From NCBI GenBank assembly GCA_002469545.1, contig DKMK01000104.1, forward strand, positions 1-30,078: a DNA stretch of 30,078 bases. Reading direction: 5' to 3'. This DNA is from Rhodobacterales bacterium UBA7416. GTDB lineage: Bacteria; Pseudomonadota; Alphaproteobacteria; Rhodobacterales; Rhodobacteraceae. Under the pieces are notes generated by a model. It saw only the letters and a list, made by a program, of their open reading frames with translations, did no database searches and was not told where the DNA came from. Position numbers and translations under genes: made by a program. Shown in pieces: positions 1 through 8,275 of the stretch. Positions within the stretch are counted from its first letter, which is position 1, and each line of letters starts with the position of its first letter.

Positions 1-208
1 CGAATGAAATGTCAAAAATCGTGCGAGAAATGCCATTGGGATGCATTAATTCCCAACCCGGCCCAAGTTTAGCGTCTTTGCAAGCAGAGGGTTGGGGATA
101 TGTTCGCAGATAGCTGATTTTTTAGATTGAATGCGTGAATATAGTATTTTGAAAATGAAATACGTTGTGTCACACATACCTTGAAACGTTGTAATGTAAG
201 GTTCCCCC

Positions 209-1189
209 ATGTCTGATGCTCCGCTAAAAGGTTGGAACCATGTCCCCGATGTTCCACTGAAGGTGTCGCCGTTTTTTACGTGGCCTTTACGCCCCATGGA
301 TATGTTGGCGTGGGTGTGGAATGCGTGGTTTTTGATAACCGAAAAGCTGATCATTTTGGGGATCGCCTTTGTTTCGTTTTACTGGTTCCAACCACCGTTG
401 GAAGAGACCAAGACACTTGCGTTTGGTTGGATCGCGGGAATGTATATTCGAAATCTGGTTTTGATGGCGGTGGTTGCCGGTGGATTGCATTTGTATTTTT
501 ATACATTCACCAAACAAGGAACGCAGTTAAAATATGATCCGCGCCCCTTGATGAAGAATGGGCGTCAATTTACGCTGGGTGGGCAAATTCGCGACAATAT
601 GTTTTGGACGCTTGGCAGTGGTGTGTTGGTATGGACTGCATATGAAGTGCTGATGTTCTGGGCTTTGGCCAATGGGTATGCGCCGCTGCTGACATGGGCG
701 GCTAATCCTATCTGGTTTGTCGTTATGTTTCTGTTGATCCCCTTGTGGGAGAGTTTTTATTTCTATTGGATACATCGTTTTTTACATGTGCCGTTTTTGT
801 ACAAGCATGTGCATGCGTTACATCACCGTAATATCAATGTGGGGCCGTGGTCTGGATTATCGATGCATCCAGTGGAACATGTGATTTATTTGGGAACAGT
901 TTTGATCCATTGGATCATCGGCGCTCATCCTGTGCATATCTTGTTTCATCTACAGTATTATACTTTAACCGCGGCCACCACGCATACTGGGTTTGAGGGG
1001 CTGATGGTTAAGGATGAAAACCGACTGAAGCTGGGCACGTTTCATCACCAGATGCATCATCGTTATTTCGAGTGTAATTACGGGTCGCTTGAAATCCCGT
1101 GGGACAAGCTGTTTGGATCGTTTCATGATGGAACTGATGAAGCAAATGATCGCATGAAGGAACGACGCAAACGAATTATGGGCGCATAG
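209..1189 (+). CDS. Sterol desaturase / fatty acid hydroxylase family membrane protein
   Basis: A 326-residue integral membrane di-iron oxygenase-type protein, acting on a lipid in the membrane; the substrate cannot be read from the sequence. The three histidine clusters of the family are present: HRFLH (H189, H193), HALHH (H202, H205, H206) and HQMHH (H280, H283, H284), with an extra H220/H224 pair. Hydrophobic segments lie near residues 42-60, 72-98, 132-152 and 165-182, and again near 225-250. The ATG is preceded by TAAGG six to seven bases upstream. The next gene follows 204 bases later on the same strand. Family membership is firm; candidate substrates include sterols, hopanoids, carotenoids or aminolipid acyl chains (inference). 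Confidence 0.88.
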   Translation: MSDAPLKGWNHVPDVPLKVSPFFTWPLRPMDMLAWVWNAWFLITEKLIILGIAFVSFYWFQPPLEETKTLAFGWIAGMYIRNLVLMAVVAGGLHLYFYTFTKQGTQLKYDPRPLMKNGRQFTLGGQIRDNMFWTLGSGVLVWTAYEVLMFWALANGYAPLLTWAANPIWFVVMFLLIPLWESFYFYWIHRFLHVPFLYKHVHALHHRNINVGPWSGLSMHPVEHVIYLGTVLIHWIIGAHPVHILFHLQYYTLTAATTHTGFEGLMVKDENRLKLGTFHHQMHHRYFECNYGSLEIPWDKLFGSFHDGTDEANDRMKERRKRIMGA

Positions 1190-1231
1190 GAATGGGTGGA
1201 TTGTTTACTCTTGCGTCAATTCGTTGCTCAA

Positions 1232-1259
1232 TTTGGTGATTTGAGCCAGGTTTGGTGAT
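1232..1259. repeat. Short direct repeat TTTGGTGAT x2 upstream of the MttB-like gene
   Basis: TTTGGTGAT occurs at 1232-1240 and 1251-1259, a 19-base period, about 135 bases before the MttB-like start. A six-base inverted repeat (GCTCAA at 1226-1231, TTGAGC at 1241-1246) overlaps it. It could be a regulator site or chance; nothing else recognisable lies in 1190-1393. Confidence 0.25.
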
Positions 1260-1393
1260 AAACGACTGTTTATGAATTAAGTCAGATATTATGAAGGTTA
1301 AGAATGTCGCCTTCTGTCGTTAATAGCCGAATTTGAAATGCCGTATCCTGCGAACAAATCATATTGTTAGGAAAAACATCAAGGAATCCTGTC

Positions 1394-2950
1394 ATGTCTG
1401 ATACTGTTGAACAAGCTCGCGCGCCACGTCGTGCCCGTGGTGGTGGTGGTGCTGCGCGCCGTGCTGAACGCACAGCGGTAGTGATCGAAACGGCCAAATA
1501 CATTGAACGCAACATTCCAAATTATGAAATTTTGAATGATGAGGCGTTGGAAATCATTGAATACAACGCAGAAACTGTGTTGGAAGAAATTGGTGTTAAT
1601 TTTCCTGACAATCCTGCCGCATTAAAGCGTTGGGCGGATGCTGGTGCGAATGTTGATGGTGAACGTGTGCGTATTCCACGTGGATTGGCGCGTAAGTTGA
1701 TTAAAACGGCACCTGCCAAGTTTACGCAACATGCGCGTAACCCAGAGAAGAACGTGGAAATTGGCGGCAAAACGATGGTGTTGGCACCTGTATATGGCCC
1801 CCCATTTATTCGCGACCTTGATGGTGGACGCCGTTATGCGACCATGGCCGATTTTCATAAGATTGTTAAACTGACGTATATGTCAAAATACCTGCACCAT
1901 TCTGGTGGAACTGTGTGTGAGCCAACGGATGTTGCGGTGAACAAGCGCCACTTGGATATGTTGTATGCGCACATGACATTGACAGATAAGCCGTTCATGG
2001 GATCTGTGACTGCACCGCAAAATGCGCAAGACAGCGTAAACATGTGTAATATCTTGTTTGGTGAAGAGTTCGTTCAAAACAATACTGTGATGACATCACT
2101 GATTAACATCAATTCACCTATGACGTTTGACGACATCATGATGGGTGCGATGGAAGTTTATGCACAGAACAACCAAGCCTGTATCGTGTCACCATTTATT
2201 GTGGGCGGGGCGATGGCGCCTGTTTCCGTGATGGGGACTTTGACGCAGGTTTTAGCCGAAGCATTGGCTGGTGTTGCATATAATCAGCTGTGTCGCCCTG
2301 GTGCGCCGGTAATTATGGGTGCGTTTGTTGCGTCTATTGATATGAACTCGGGTGCGCCAACATTTGGCACGCCAGAAGCGTCCAAAATCTTGTATGGTGC
2401 GGGCCAATTGGCGCGGCGCTTGAATTTACCATTCCGTTCTGGTGGATCGCTCTGTGGTTCCAAACTGCCCGATGCACAGGCTGCGTATGAAACTGCTAAC
2501 ACATTGAATGCGGCGCTGTTGGGCGGGGTTAATTTCTGTCTGCATGCTGCGGGTTGGTTAGAGGGTGGATTGGTATCTAGTCTTGAAAAATTGGTCATGG
2601 ACGCAGACCAATTGGGCGTTTTGCATTCCATTGCAGAGGGTGTGGATACATCAGAAAATGCACAAGCAATGGGCGCTATTCGCGAAGTCGGACCAGGTGG
2701 CCATTATCTGGGATGTGAGCATACACAAAACAATTTCAAAACCAGTTTCTGGCGTTCGGGTGTTTTGGATTACAAACCCTTTGAAACTTGGACAGAAGAC
2801 GGCGAAAAAGACACTGTTACGCTGGCCAATGAAAAAGTTAAAAAGATGTTGGGGGATTATATTCAACCCCCCATTGATCCAGCGACTGATGCGGCACTGC
2901 AGGAATATGTGCAGATGCGCAAAGACAGCGAACCAGATGCCTTTGGCTGA
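1394..2950 (+). CDS. MttB-superfamily (trimethylamine methyltransferase-like) corrinoid-dependent methyltransferase, non-pyrrolysine
   Basis: A 518-residue protein of the trimethylamine/glycine-betaine methyltransferase family, which moves a methyl group from a methylated amine or betaine to a corrinoid protein. I chose the ATG at 1394 because AAGGA lies eight bases upstream; an upstream TTG at 1364 has no such site. The N-terminus carries a basic Arg/Gly tract (residues 12-26) before the TIM-barrel body, with family-like blocks such as FRSGGSLCGSK and REVGPGGHYLG. The frame is open throughout, with no in-frame amber codon, so it is a non-pyrrolysine member, like the glycine-betaine enzyme MtgB rather than archaeal MttB (family knowledge). 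No corrinoid-binding MttC partner or folate-dependent acceptor gene lies nearby. The substrate is therefore open. Confidence 0.88.
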   Translation: MSDTVEQARAPRRARGGGGAARRAERTAVVIETAKYIERNIPNYEILNDEALEIIEYNAETVLEEIGVNFPDNPAALKRWADAGANVDGERVRIPRGLARKLIKTAPAKFTQHARNPEKNVEIGGKTMVLAPVYGPPFIRDLDGGRRYATMADFHKIVKLTYMSKYLHHSGGTVCEPTDVAVNKRHLDMLYAHMTLTDKPFMGSVTAPQNAQDSVNMCNILFGEEFVQNNTVMTSLININSPMTFDDIMMGAMEVYAQNNQACIVSPFIVGGAMAPVSVMGTLTQVLAEALAGVAYNQLCRPGAPVIMGAFVASIDMNSGAPTFGTPEASKILYGAGQLARRLNLPFRSGGSLCGSKLPDAQAAYETANTLNAALLGGVNFCLHAAGWLEGGLVSSLEKLVMDADQLGVLHSIAEGVDTSENAQAMGAIREVGPGGHYLGCEHTQNNFKTSFWRSGVLDYKPFETWTEDGEKDTVTLANEKVKKMLGDYIQPPIDPATDAALQEYVQMRKDSEPDAFG

Positions 2951-2956
2951 CCAAGT

Positions 2957-3232
2957 TTAAGTACCTAACAATTGCATTTCGCCCAATAGGGCGGAAAGCA
3001 CCATGATATGTTGTTGTATTCTATAACTGGCTTCGCCGCTTAGGCGGGCCTCGTTTAAGTCGGTTTCGCGTTCACGTAAGCACGAAATCGCATCAGCATG
3101 TAACGGCAGCCTTGTCGTTTTTAAAATACGTTTCAAAACTTTGGTACGATCATAAGTCTGCGCTGATATTTGTGCGGCCTTTACCAAGATGCGTGGGCGC
3201 TTGAATTCTGTGATGGGAGCAAGTTTTGACAT
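2957..3232 (-). CDS. DUF6477-family-like small protein
   Basis: A 91-residue soluble, basic protein with an RPRILVKAA segment near residue 12, an Arg-rich middle and a helical C-terminus. From memory this matches a Rhodobacterales-restricted family of about 95 residues (DUF6477) that sits beside a DUF6456 HTH protein, which is the arrangement here: the neighbour diverges 188 bases away. The function is unknown. The 3' end lies six bases from the end of the MttB-like gene, so the two converge. No signal peptide or membrane segment is visible. The family name is less sure than the gene itself. Confidence 0.65.
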   Translation of the reverse strand: MSKLAPITEFKRPRILVKAAQISAQTYDRTKVLKRILKTTRLPLHADAISCLRERETDLNEARLSGEASYRIQQHIMVLSALLGEMQLLGT

Positions 3233-3420
3233 GGTGTTTTCCTATATTATTTCCATAAACCATTACATACAAAAGCAACCGTTGCGCGAACTGGTGTTTC
3301 AGCGAACTCCTAATTATGCTTAAATTTAGATAGCTTAGCAAAAATCAGCCTTGTTGAATAAATTAACACAATTTTTACTAAACAATCAAAGGTTGCAGAT
3401 TGTGGAAATGGAAGTGTAAC

Positions 3421-4518
3421 GTGATTCACAAGGCTGAGTACGAAGAAGGTAAAATTGAAACATTCAATGTGGTGCATCTTAGATGCGGACGCAGTGATTC
3501 AATTGGTTTGTACGTTGCCCATGTGCACGAAGGGCGCAGTCTGCGCTCTTTGGCGCGTGAAACAGGGTTGAATCCATCCACAGTGATGCGCCGTGTTCGC
3601 AAAATTGAAGATCGGCGGGATGATCCGTTGGTTGATGATTTTTTTGAACGCGCGTTGAAACGATCTGGCGACCTTTCCGCAGTGGGAAGGGACAAACAAA
3701 CCATGGCACGTATTACAGAACAAACAGAGACGTTGGAGAATAACACCAAAGAGGAAATGCGCGTGTTGCGCCGTCTGTGTGAAATAGGCGCTTTTTTGGC
3801 CATTGGTGCGGATCTGCCCAAGGGAGCGATTTTTAGATCAGAAAAGGGTGGGAAACCTGCGCGTATTGCGGTGGTTAATCGTGATATTGCCAAATTGCTG
3901 GCATTACGCGAATGGATCAAGTTGACCAAGAGCGAAGCCGTCAGCATTTACCATGTCACCGAGGTTGGGCGCGCAGCGTTGCGCCGCGCGTTATCGGAAA
4001 CGCTGGATTTTGGCGATCAGCACCGTGAATGGGGTGTACGAACCGTACATGATGGCCCTGCGAATGATGCACGCAAGTTACGCGTTAATTTGCGTGAAAG
4101 TCCGTTAACAATGCTGGCACGCAAGCGTGGCAGTGATGGCAAACCATTCATCAGCCGTGAGTTATTGGATGCTGGGGAACGTTTACGAGAGGATTTTGAG
4201 CTGTCGCAGTTGGGACCACGTGTTGCCCAAAACTGGGATCGATTTGTAAACGGTGGTGATCGTGGCGTTTTCGGTGATAACGCAGGCGAGGGGTCGAGTG
4301 TGGCGCAAATGCGATTGAACGATGCGCTTGGCGCCTTGGGGTGTGGTCTGGGCGATATTGCATTGCGGTGTTGTTGTTTTCTGGAAGGATTGGAAGCCGC
4401 CGAAAAACGCATGGGATGGTCGGCGCGTTCAGGCAAAATCGTCCTGCGCATCGCATTGCAACGATTGCGCCTGCATTACGACGAACTGGGAAAACATGGC
4501 GGTGACTATATCGGTTAA
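3421..4518 (+). CDS. DUF6456 / helix-turn-helix domain protein
   Basis: A 365-residue protein using GTG at 3421, preceded by GGAAG six bases upstream; an earlier TTG at 3400 lacks a ribosome site. Residues about 31-60 read as a helix-turn-helix (SLARETGLNPSTVMRRVRKIE). A second predicted winged-helix-like part lies near 95-185. The C-terminal third (from SPLTMLARKRG) matches the DUF6456 pattern remembered from Rhodobacterales, with the RELLDAGERLREDF and LGPRVAQNWDRF blocks. It probably binds DNA; the targets are unknown. It diverges from the DUF6477-like gene. Its stop codon overlaps the convergent tpiA stop within a TTAA palindrome at 4515-4518. Confidence 0.75.
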   Translation: MIHKAEYEEGKIETFNVVHLRCGRSDSIGLYVAHVHEGRSLRSLARETGLNPSTVMRRVRKIEDRRDDPLVDDFFERALKRSGDLSAVGRDKQTMARITEQTETLENNTKEEMRVLRRLCEIGAFLAIGADLPKGAIFRSEKGGKPARIAVVNRDIAKLLALREWIKLTKSEAVSIYHVTEVGRAALRRALSETLDFGDQHREWGVRTVHDGPANDARKLRVNLRESPLTMLARKRGSDGKPFISRELLDAGERLREDFELSQLGPRVAQNWDRFVNGGDRGVFGDNAGEGSSVAQMRLNDALGALGCGLGDIALRCCCFLEGLEAAEKRMGWSARSGKIVLRIALQRLRLHYDELGKHGGDYIG

Positions 4519-5252
4519 GATAGTGTTTTGATAATTGGAATAAAGTCGGTGGCCCTGAGTGATGCGCCGCCGACTAATCCGCCGTCAACGTTTGACACGA
4601 CTGCGATTTCAGAGACGTTTTTGGGGTTCATTGAACCACCATATAATATACGCACTGAACGGCCAACGCCTTCGCCAAAACGACGCTCCAAACGCATGCG
4701 GATGAAATCGTGTACTTCGCCAATTTGATCGGTTGTTGGCGTTAACCCTGTGCCAATTGCCCAAACAGGTTCATATGCAACGACCAAGTTTTCACCCGTT
4801 GCAAGATCTGGGATCGAAGTGGCCAGTTGGCCACCAATAATGTCCAAAGTGTTTTGTGATTTGCGTTGATCCAACGTTTCACCAACGCAAACAATTGCTT
4901 TTAGGCCAGCGGCCCATGCGGCATTGGTTTTTTCGTGGACACACTTATCGGTTTCGCCATTATCTGCGCGGCGCTCCGAATGACCCAAGATGACATATTC
5001 AGCCCCTGCATCGCAGATCATTTCTGCGGATATTTCACCTGTGTGCGCACCTGATACATTTTGATGACAATCTTGGGCGCCGGTTACAACATCAGGTGCC
5101 GCATCGTCGATCGCAGAAATCAGTGTTGCAGGAACGCAGAGCAAGACATCGCAATCAGATTCTTTTGCCGCATCATTCATTGCCGCGACTTCAGCCAAAT
5201 TGGCACTTAGGCCATTCATTTTCCAATTACCTGCGGCCATTTTTCTGCGCAT
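4515..5252 (-). CDS. tpiA: Triosephosphate isomerase
   Basis: A 245-residue TIM barrel that interconverts dihydroxyacetone phosphate and glyceraldehyde 3-phosphate in the cytosol. The catalytic residues are all visible: K11 in GNWKMNG, H91 in ILGHSERR and E161 in AYEPVWAIGTG. The phosphate-binding C-terminal loops YGGSMNPKN and VDGGLVGGASL are intact. Length is normal for the family. The ATG at 5252 gives MRRKMAAGNWKMNG; the internal M5 is a possible alternative start. It lies 95 bases downstream of the IscA-like gene on the same strand and may be its own unit or a tail of that operon. It overlaps the convergent upstream gene by four bases. Confidence 0.97.
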   Translation of the reverse strand: MRRKMAAGNWKMNGLSANLAEVAAMNDAAKESDCDVLLCVPATLISAIDDAAPDVVTGAQDCHQNVSGAHTGEISAEMICDAGAEYVILGHSERRADNGETDKCVHEKTNAAWAAGLKAIVCVGETLDQRKSQNTLDIIGGQLATSIPDLATGENLVVAYEPVWAIGTGLTPTTDQIGEVHDFIRMRLERRFGEGVGRSVRILYGGSMNPKNVSEIAVVSNVDGGLVGGASLRATDFIPIIKTLS

Positions 5253-5347
5253 CGTCGTACTCTTTCATTCTGTGTGGGATTAACGTTTCATAAATCACCG
5301 TTGTATTTTCGGAAAATTGACGAACTAAGACCTTAACCTTTATTCAG

Positions 5348-5698
5348 CTACATACCTTCGAACTTGATACTTTCGCCACAACCACATGCTTCTGTTACAT
5401 TTGGGTTGTTGAATTTGAATCCAGCTTCAAGCAGCGATACTTCGTAGTCAATTTCTGTGCCAAATAGGAACATTTGTGCCATCGGCGCGATCATAACCGT
5501 TGCGCCGTCTTGGTTTACCACTTCGTCGTTTGGGTCAATTTCGTCCACATATTCCATGGTGTATTCCATACCCGCACAACCGCCTGTTTTCACACCAACG
5601 CGCAGACCTTTTTTGTCGCCCTTATCCATCAACTTACGGATTTGGATCGCTGCCTTGTCGGTTATTGAAACGGCTTGTTTGCCCGGAATGCCAAACAT
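5348..5698 (-). CDS. IscA/ErpA-type (HesB family) iron-sulfur cluster assembly protein
   Basis: A 116-residue A-type Fe-S carrier or scaffold that delivers clusters to apo-proteins. The three family cysteines are present: C41 in the GGCAG motif, and C105 and C107 in CGCGES near the C-terminus. Length is normal. The start ATG overlaps the stop of the SufT-like gene by one base (TAATG at 5696-5700), indicating translational coupling, so both work in the same Fe-S pathway. In alphaproteobacteria such pairs are usually part of SUF-type assembly, but no sufBCDS genes lie in this window. SufA, IscA and ErpA cannot be distinguished by sequence reading alone. Confidence 0.93.
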   Translation of the reverse strand: MFGIPGKQAVSITDKAAIQIRKLMDKGDKKGLRVGVKTGGCAGMEYTMEYVDEIDPNDEVVNQDGATVMIAPMAQMFLFGTEIDYEVSLLEAGFKFNNPNVTEACGCGESIKFEGM

Positions 5699-6063
5699 TA
5701 CATGAACCCCAGCTCTAGGCGGGCTTCGTCAGACATCATGTCCATGCCCCATTGTGGTTCCCAGATTAATTCCACATTTACGGATTGAACACCTGGTACG
5801 GGTTCAATCGCATCTTGAACCCAACCTGGCATTTCACCAGCCACGGGACAGCCAGGCGCAGTAAGGGACATTTTCACGTCAACTGCGCCTTCATCCGAAA
5901 TCTCGATCGTGTAAATTAGACCTAGATCAAAAATGTTCACGGGGATTTCTGGATCATGCACAGTGCGGCATGCCTCGCAAATGGGTTCATACAGTGCGTG
6001 GTCTGTTGTTGAGGGCACAATTAATGGTGTGCCTTCCATTGGTGCATCATTTGAAGCGTTCAT
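5698..6063 (-). CDS. SufT-like MIP18 / DUF59 iron-sulfur assembly protein
   Basis: A 121-residue protein with a MIP18 (DUF59) domain over residues about 25-115. Visible family blocks are HDPEIPVNIFDLGLIY and LTAPGCPVA with the conserved cysteine at C72, followed by GVQSVNVELIWEPQW. Proteins of this type (SufT in the SUF system, PaaD-like) help mature Fe-S proteins in the cytosol. It is the first gene of a minus-strand pair and overlaps the IscA-like gene by one base. It diverges from tgt with only 71 bases between the starts, so the promoters must be closely packed. The SufT assignment rests on family and context. Confidence 0.9.
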   Translation of the reverse strand: MNASNDAPMEGTPLIVPSTTDHALYEPICEACRTVHDPEIPVNIFDLGLIYTIEISDEGAVDVKMSLTAPGCPVAGEMPGWVQDAIEPVPGVQSVNVELIWEPQWGMDMMSDEARLELGFM

Positions 6064-6134
6064 TGTTCTTCTCGCTTGGAATTCCTGAGTATTTATATAA
6101 GGAAGAGAAAACGAAACGTCCAGAGTATCCCGTC

Positions 6135-7265
6135 ATGACAAAGAACTTCAATTTTCACATTAACGCGATTGATGGTCGTGCGCGCACTGGTGTTGTTCAG
6201 ACACCCAAGGGTGACATTCGCACGCCTGCATTCATGCCAGTAGGCACTGCAGCGACCGTAAAAGCGATGTTACCAGAGAATGTACGCGCAACAGGCGCTG
6301 ACATCTTGTTGGGCAATACGTATCATTTGATGCTACGCCCCGGTGCCGAGCGTGTGCATAATTTGGGTGGTTTGCATAAGTTTATGAATTGGGATCGTCC
6401 GATTTTAACGGATTCGGGTGGTTATCAAGTGATGAGCCTGACGGATTTGCGTAAATTGACAGAAGAAGGTGTGAAATTTCGCAGCCATGTTGATGGATCT
6501 GAGCATAATCTGACACCAGAGTATTCGATGGAAATTCAACGATTGTTGGGATCTGATATTGTGATGTGTTTTGATGAATGCACGCCATACCCCGCAACCG
6601 AAAGTGAAGCGCGCAAATCCATGGATTTGTCTATGCGATGGGCGGATCGTTCGCGTAATGCGTTTGGGGATCGTCCTGGATATGCACTGTTTGGCATTCA
6701 GCAAGGTTCGACGTTTAAGGATATGCGCGAAGAAAGCGCCAACAAGCTGATCGAACTGGGCTTTGATGGCTATGCTGTTGGTGGTTTGGCCGTGGGCGAG
6801 GGCCAAGAGATGATGTTTGAGGTGCTGGAATATGCGCCTGAACAATTGCCATCAGATAAGCCGCGTTATTTGATGGGCGTAGGAAAACCAGATGATATCG
6901 TGGGCGCGGTACAGCGTGGCATTGATATGTTTGATTGTGTATTGCCCAGTCGTTCGGGGCGCAATGGGCAAGCGTGGACGCGTATGGGATCGGTAAATAT
7001 GCGCAATGCACGTCATCGTGATGACTCACGCCCGTTGGATGAGAATTGCACCTGTCCGTGCTGTGCAAATTATTCACGCGCGTATTTACATCATGTGCAC
7101 AAAGCAGGCGAAATTATCAGCAGCATGTTGTTAACATGGCATAATTTGCATTATTACCAAGAGCTTATGCAAGGTTTACGCGATGCGATTGCGGCGGGTA
7201 CGCTGGATGCATTTGTGACGGAATTCCATGCGGCGCGAGCTGTTGGCGATATTGAGCCTCTTTAG
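6135..7265 (+). CDS. tgt: Queuine/preQ1 tRNA-ribosyltransferase
   Basis: A 376-residue enzyme that swaps guanine-34 for preQ1 in GUN-anticodon tRNAs, including the tRNA-Asp(GUC) type found in this window. I use ATG 6135 because the family sequence begins there (NFHINAIDGRARTG); the frame stays open further upstream without family similarity. Active-site residues are D93 (TDSGGYQVMS) and D267 (FDCVLPSRSGRNG). The zinc site is C305, C307, C310 plus the later histidine in LHHVHKAGE. Length equals the family norm. The ribosome site is weak. It diverges from the Fe-S pair, and its TAG stop overlaps the convergent downstream gene by four bases. Confidence 0.97.
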   Translation: MTKNFNFHINAIDGRARTGVVQTPKGDIRTPAFMPVGTAATVKAMLPENVRATGADILLGNTYHLMLRPGAERVHNLGGLHKFMNWDRPILTDSGGYQVMSLTDLRKLTEEGVKFRSHVDGSEHNLTPEYSMEIQRLLGSDIVMCFDECTPYPATESEARKSMDLSMRWADRSRNAFGDRPGYALFGIQQGSTFKDMREESANKLIELGFDGYAVGGLAVGEGQEMMFEVLEYAPEQLPSDKPRYLMGVGKPDDIVGAVQRGIDMFDCVLPSRSGRNGQAWTRMGSVNMRNARHRDDSRPLDENCTCPCCANYSRAYLHHVHKAGEIISSMLLTWHNLHYYQELMQGLRDAIAAGTLDAFVTEFHAARAVGDIEPL

Positions 7266-8158
7266 GGTTTCTTTAAAGATCGTTTGAAACGCCCAACACC
7301 GCGCATGGAATAGTCGCGTTTTCCGTTGCAATACGCAGCGAAGCCATCAAGATAATCACCACCACTCGATTGAAAATTATTCCATAACCAATCGAGTAAA
7401 TTCATGCCTATATGCGTTTCTGAAACAAAAATTGTTGTTTGGTCACCGTTTGGGACAATGCGGTAGTTTTCAATGATTTTGACTTCGTTTCCGTACATAT
7501 CAAGACGCAAACTTTGTGTTGCGAATGCAGTGAAAGGTTCAAGTTTTGTAAAAACCATCCTGTCCGGTTTTTGTTGACCACTGGTGCTGGTATAAACTTT
7601 GTAGCTGTGGCGATTTGGATCAAGCGGTTCAATTCCTGAAATTGATGTGTCAAATAGCGTTTCTTGAAATTCAGGAAGTGGCACCAGCATTTCCCAAACA
7701 TCTTTGGGTGTAATGTCTACTGTGAACACTCCATCAAATTTAAGGTCCTTTTTGTACTTGCGTGCAAAACGCGTACTGCCAAGCAATCGGGTGGATAGGA
7801 CCGCAAGCAACACACTTACAAGCCAAATACCAAGATAAAACTCTTTGTGCATGTATGCAAAAAAACTAGGGCTTAATAATTCTAAAAGCTGAAGAGGAAT
7901 GAAAAACACAAGAACCCATGTGAAAAACCAAAGAAAGCTTCTTGTTAAGGCTGCAAATAAAAGAGCCACAAGCAGTGCCACAAATAGGCATACGCCAACC
8001 GTTAGTGAAATATATGCAAGATCAATTATGGCGTCTTGGATTGGCATAATACTGGTGGATACGTAATCGTCTAAGACTAGTTCAATTGACAGTGAAATGC
8101 CAAGCAAAATCGCAAAAATGAGCGTGCTGAGCCGATGACGATAAAGACGTGTTAACAA
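7262..8158 (-). CDS. Four-helix membrane protein with C-terminal SRPBCC/polyketide-cyclase-like domain
   Basis: A 298-residue protein. The N-terminal half has four strong hydrophobic segments, about residues 10-30, 43-70, 73-95 and 105-127. From about residue 145 it is soluble and looks like an SRPBCC (START-like) lipid-binding fold: it starts with DGVFTVDITPKDVWEMLVPLPEF, has alternating strands, and ends with a long amphipathic helix (LLDWLWNNFQSSGGDYLDGFAAYC). The start is TTG at 8158, supported by AGGGA about nine bases upstream. I do not recognise a named family. The domain call rests on pattern and could be wrong; membrane topology is clear. It converges on tgt with a four-base overlap. 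Confidence 0.7.
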   Translation of the reverse strand: MLTRLYRHRLSTLIFAILLGISLSIELVLDDYVSTSIMPIQDAIIDLAYISLTVGVCLFVALLVALLFAALTRSFLWFFTWVLVFFIPLQLLELLSPSFFAYMHKEFYLGIWLVSVLLAVLSTRLLGSTRFARKYKKDLKFDGVFTVDITPKDVWEMLVPLPEFQETLFDTSISGIEPLDPNRHSYKVYTSTSGQQKPDRMVFTKLEPFTAFATQSLRLDMYGNEVKIIENYRIVPNGDQTTIFVSETHIGMNLLDWLWNNFQSSGGDYLDGFAAYCNGKRDYSMRGVGRFKRSLKKP

Positions 8159-8245
8159 AATAATTTCCCTAAATAATGCAACTACTTTAAGTTGAAAAAA
8201 TTATAGTCACAATAACGTTTTTAAGCACTTAGGCGTTATCTGTCA

Positions 8246-8275
8246 CTTGACTTCCTTGGTGTGGATACCACATTA
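8246..8275 (+). promoter_or_regulatory. Possible RpoH (sigma-32) heat-shock promoter for lon
   Basis: CTTGACT at 8246-8252 and CCACATTA at 8268-8275 are separated by 15 bases. This resembles the sigma-32 pattern CTTGAA and CCCCATNT with 11-16 spacing, with two mismatches. lon is a classical heat-shock gene, which supports the reading. A sigma-70 reading would need a long 19-base spacer to CATTAT. Confidence 0.45.

Noticed and set aside
77..84. TTTGCAAG upstream of the fatty-acid-hydroxylase gene as another PccR site.
   Set aside because: Single copy, 125 bases from the start, no second box and no link of the gene to propionyl-CoA; an eight-base near-match is expected by chance.
1..120. Open plus-strand frames at the left edge, one ending with TAG at 70-72 and one with TAG at 118-120, as the tail of a truncated upstream gene.
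   Set aside because: Either could be a C-terminus, but neither short peptide is recognisable and they conflict; there is not enough sequence to choose.
1394..2950. Pyrrolysine-type amber readthrough in the MttB-like gene.
   Set aside because: No in-frame stop interrupts the gene, so it is a non-pyrrolysine member.
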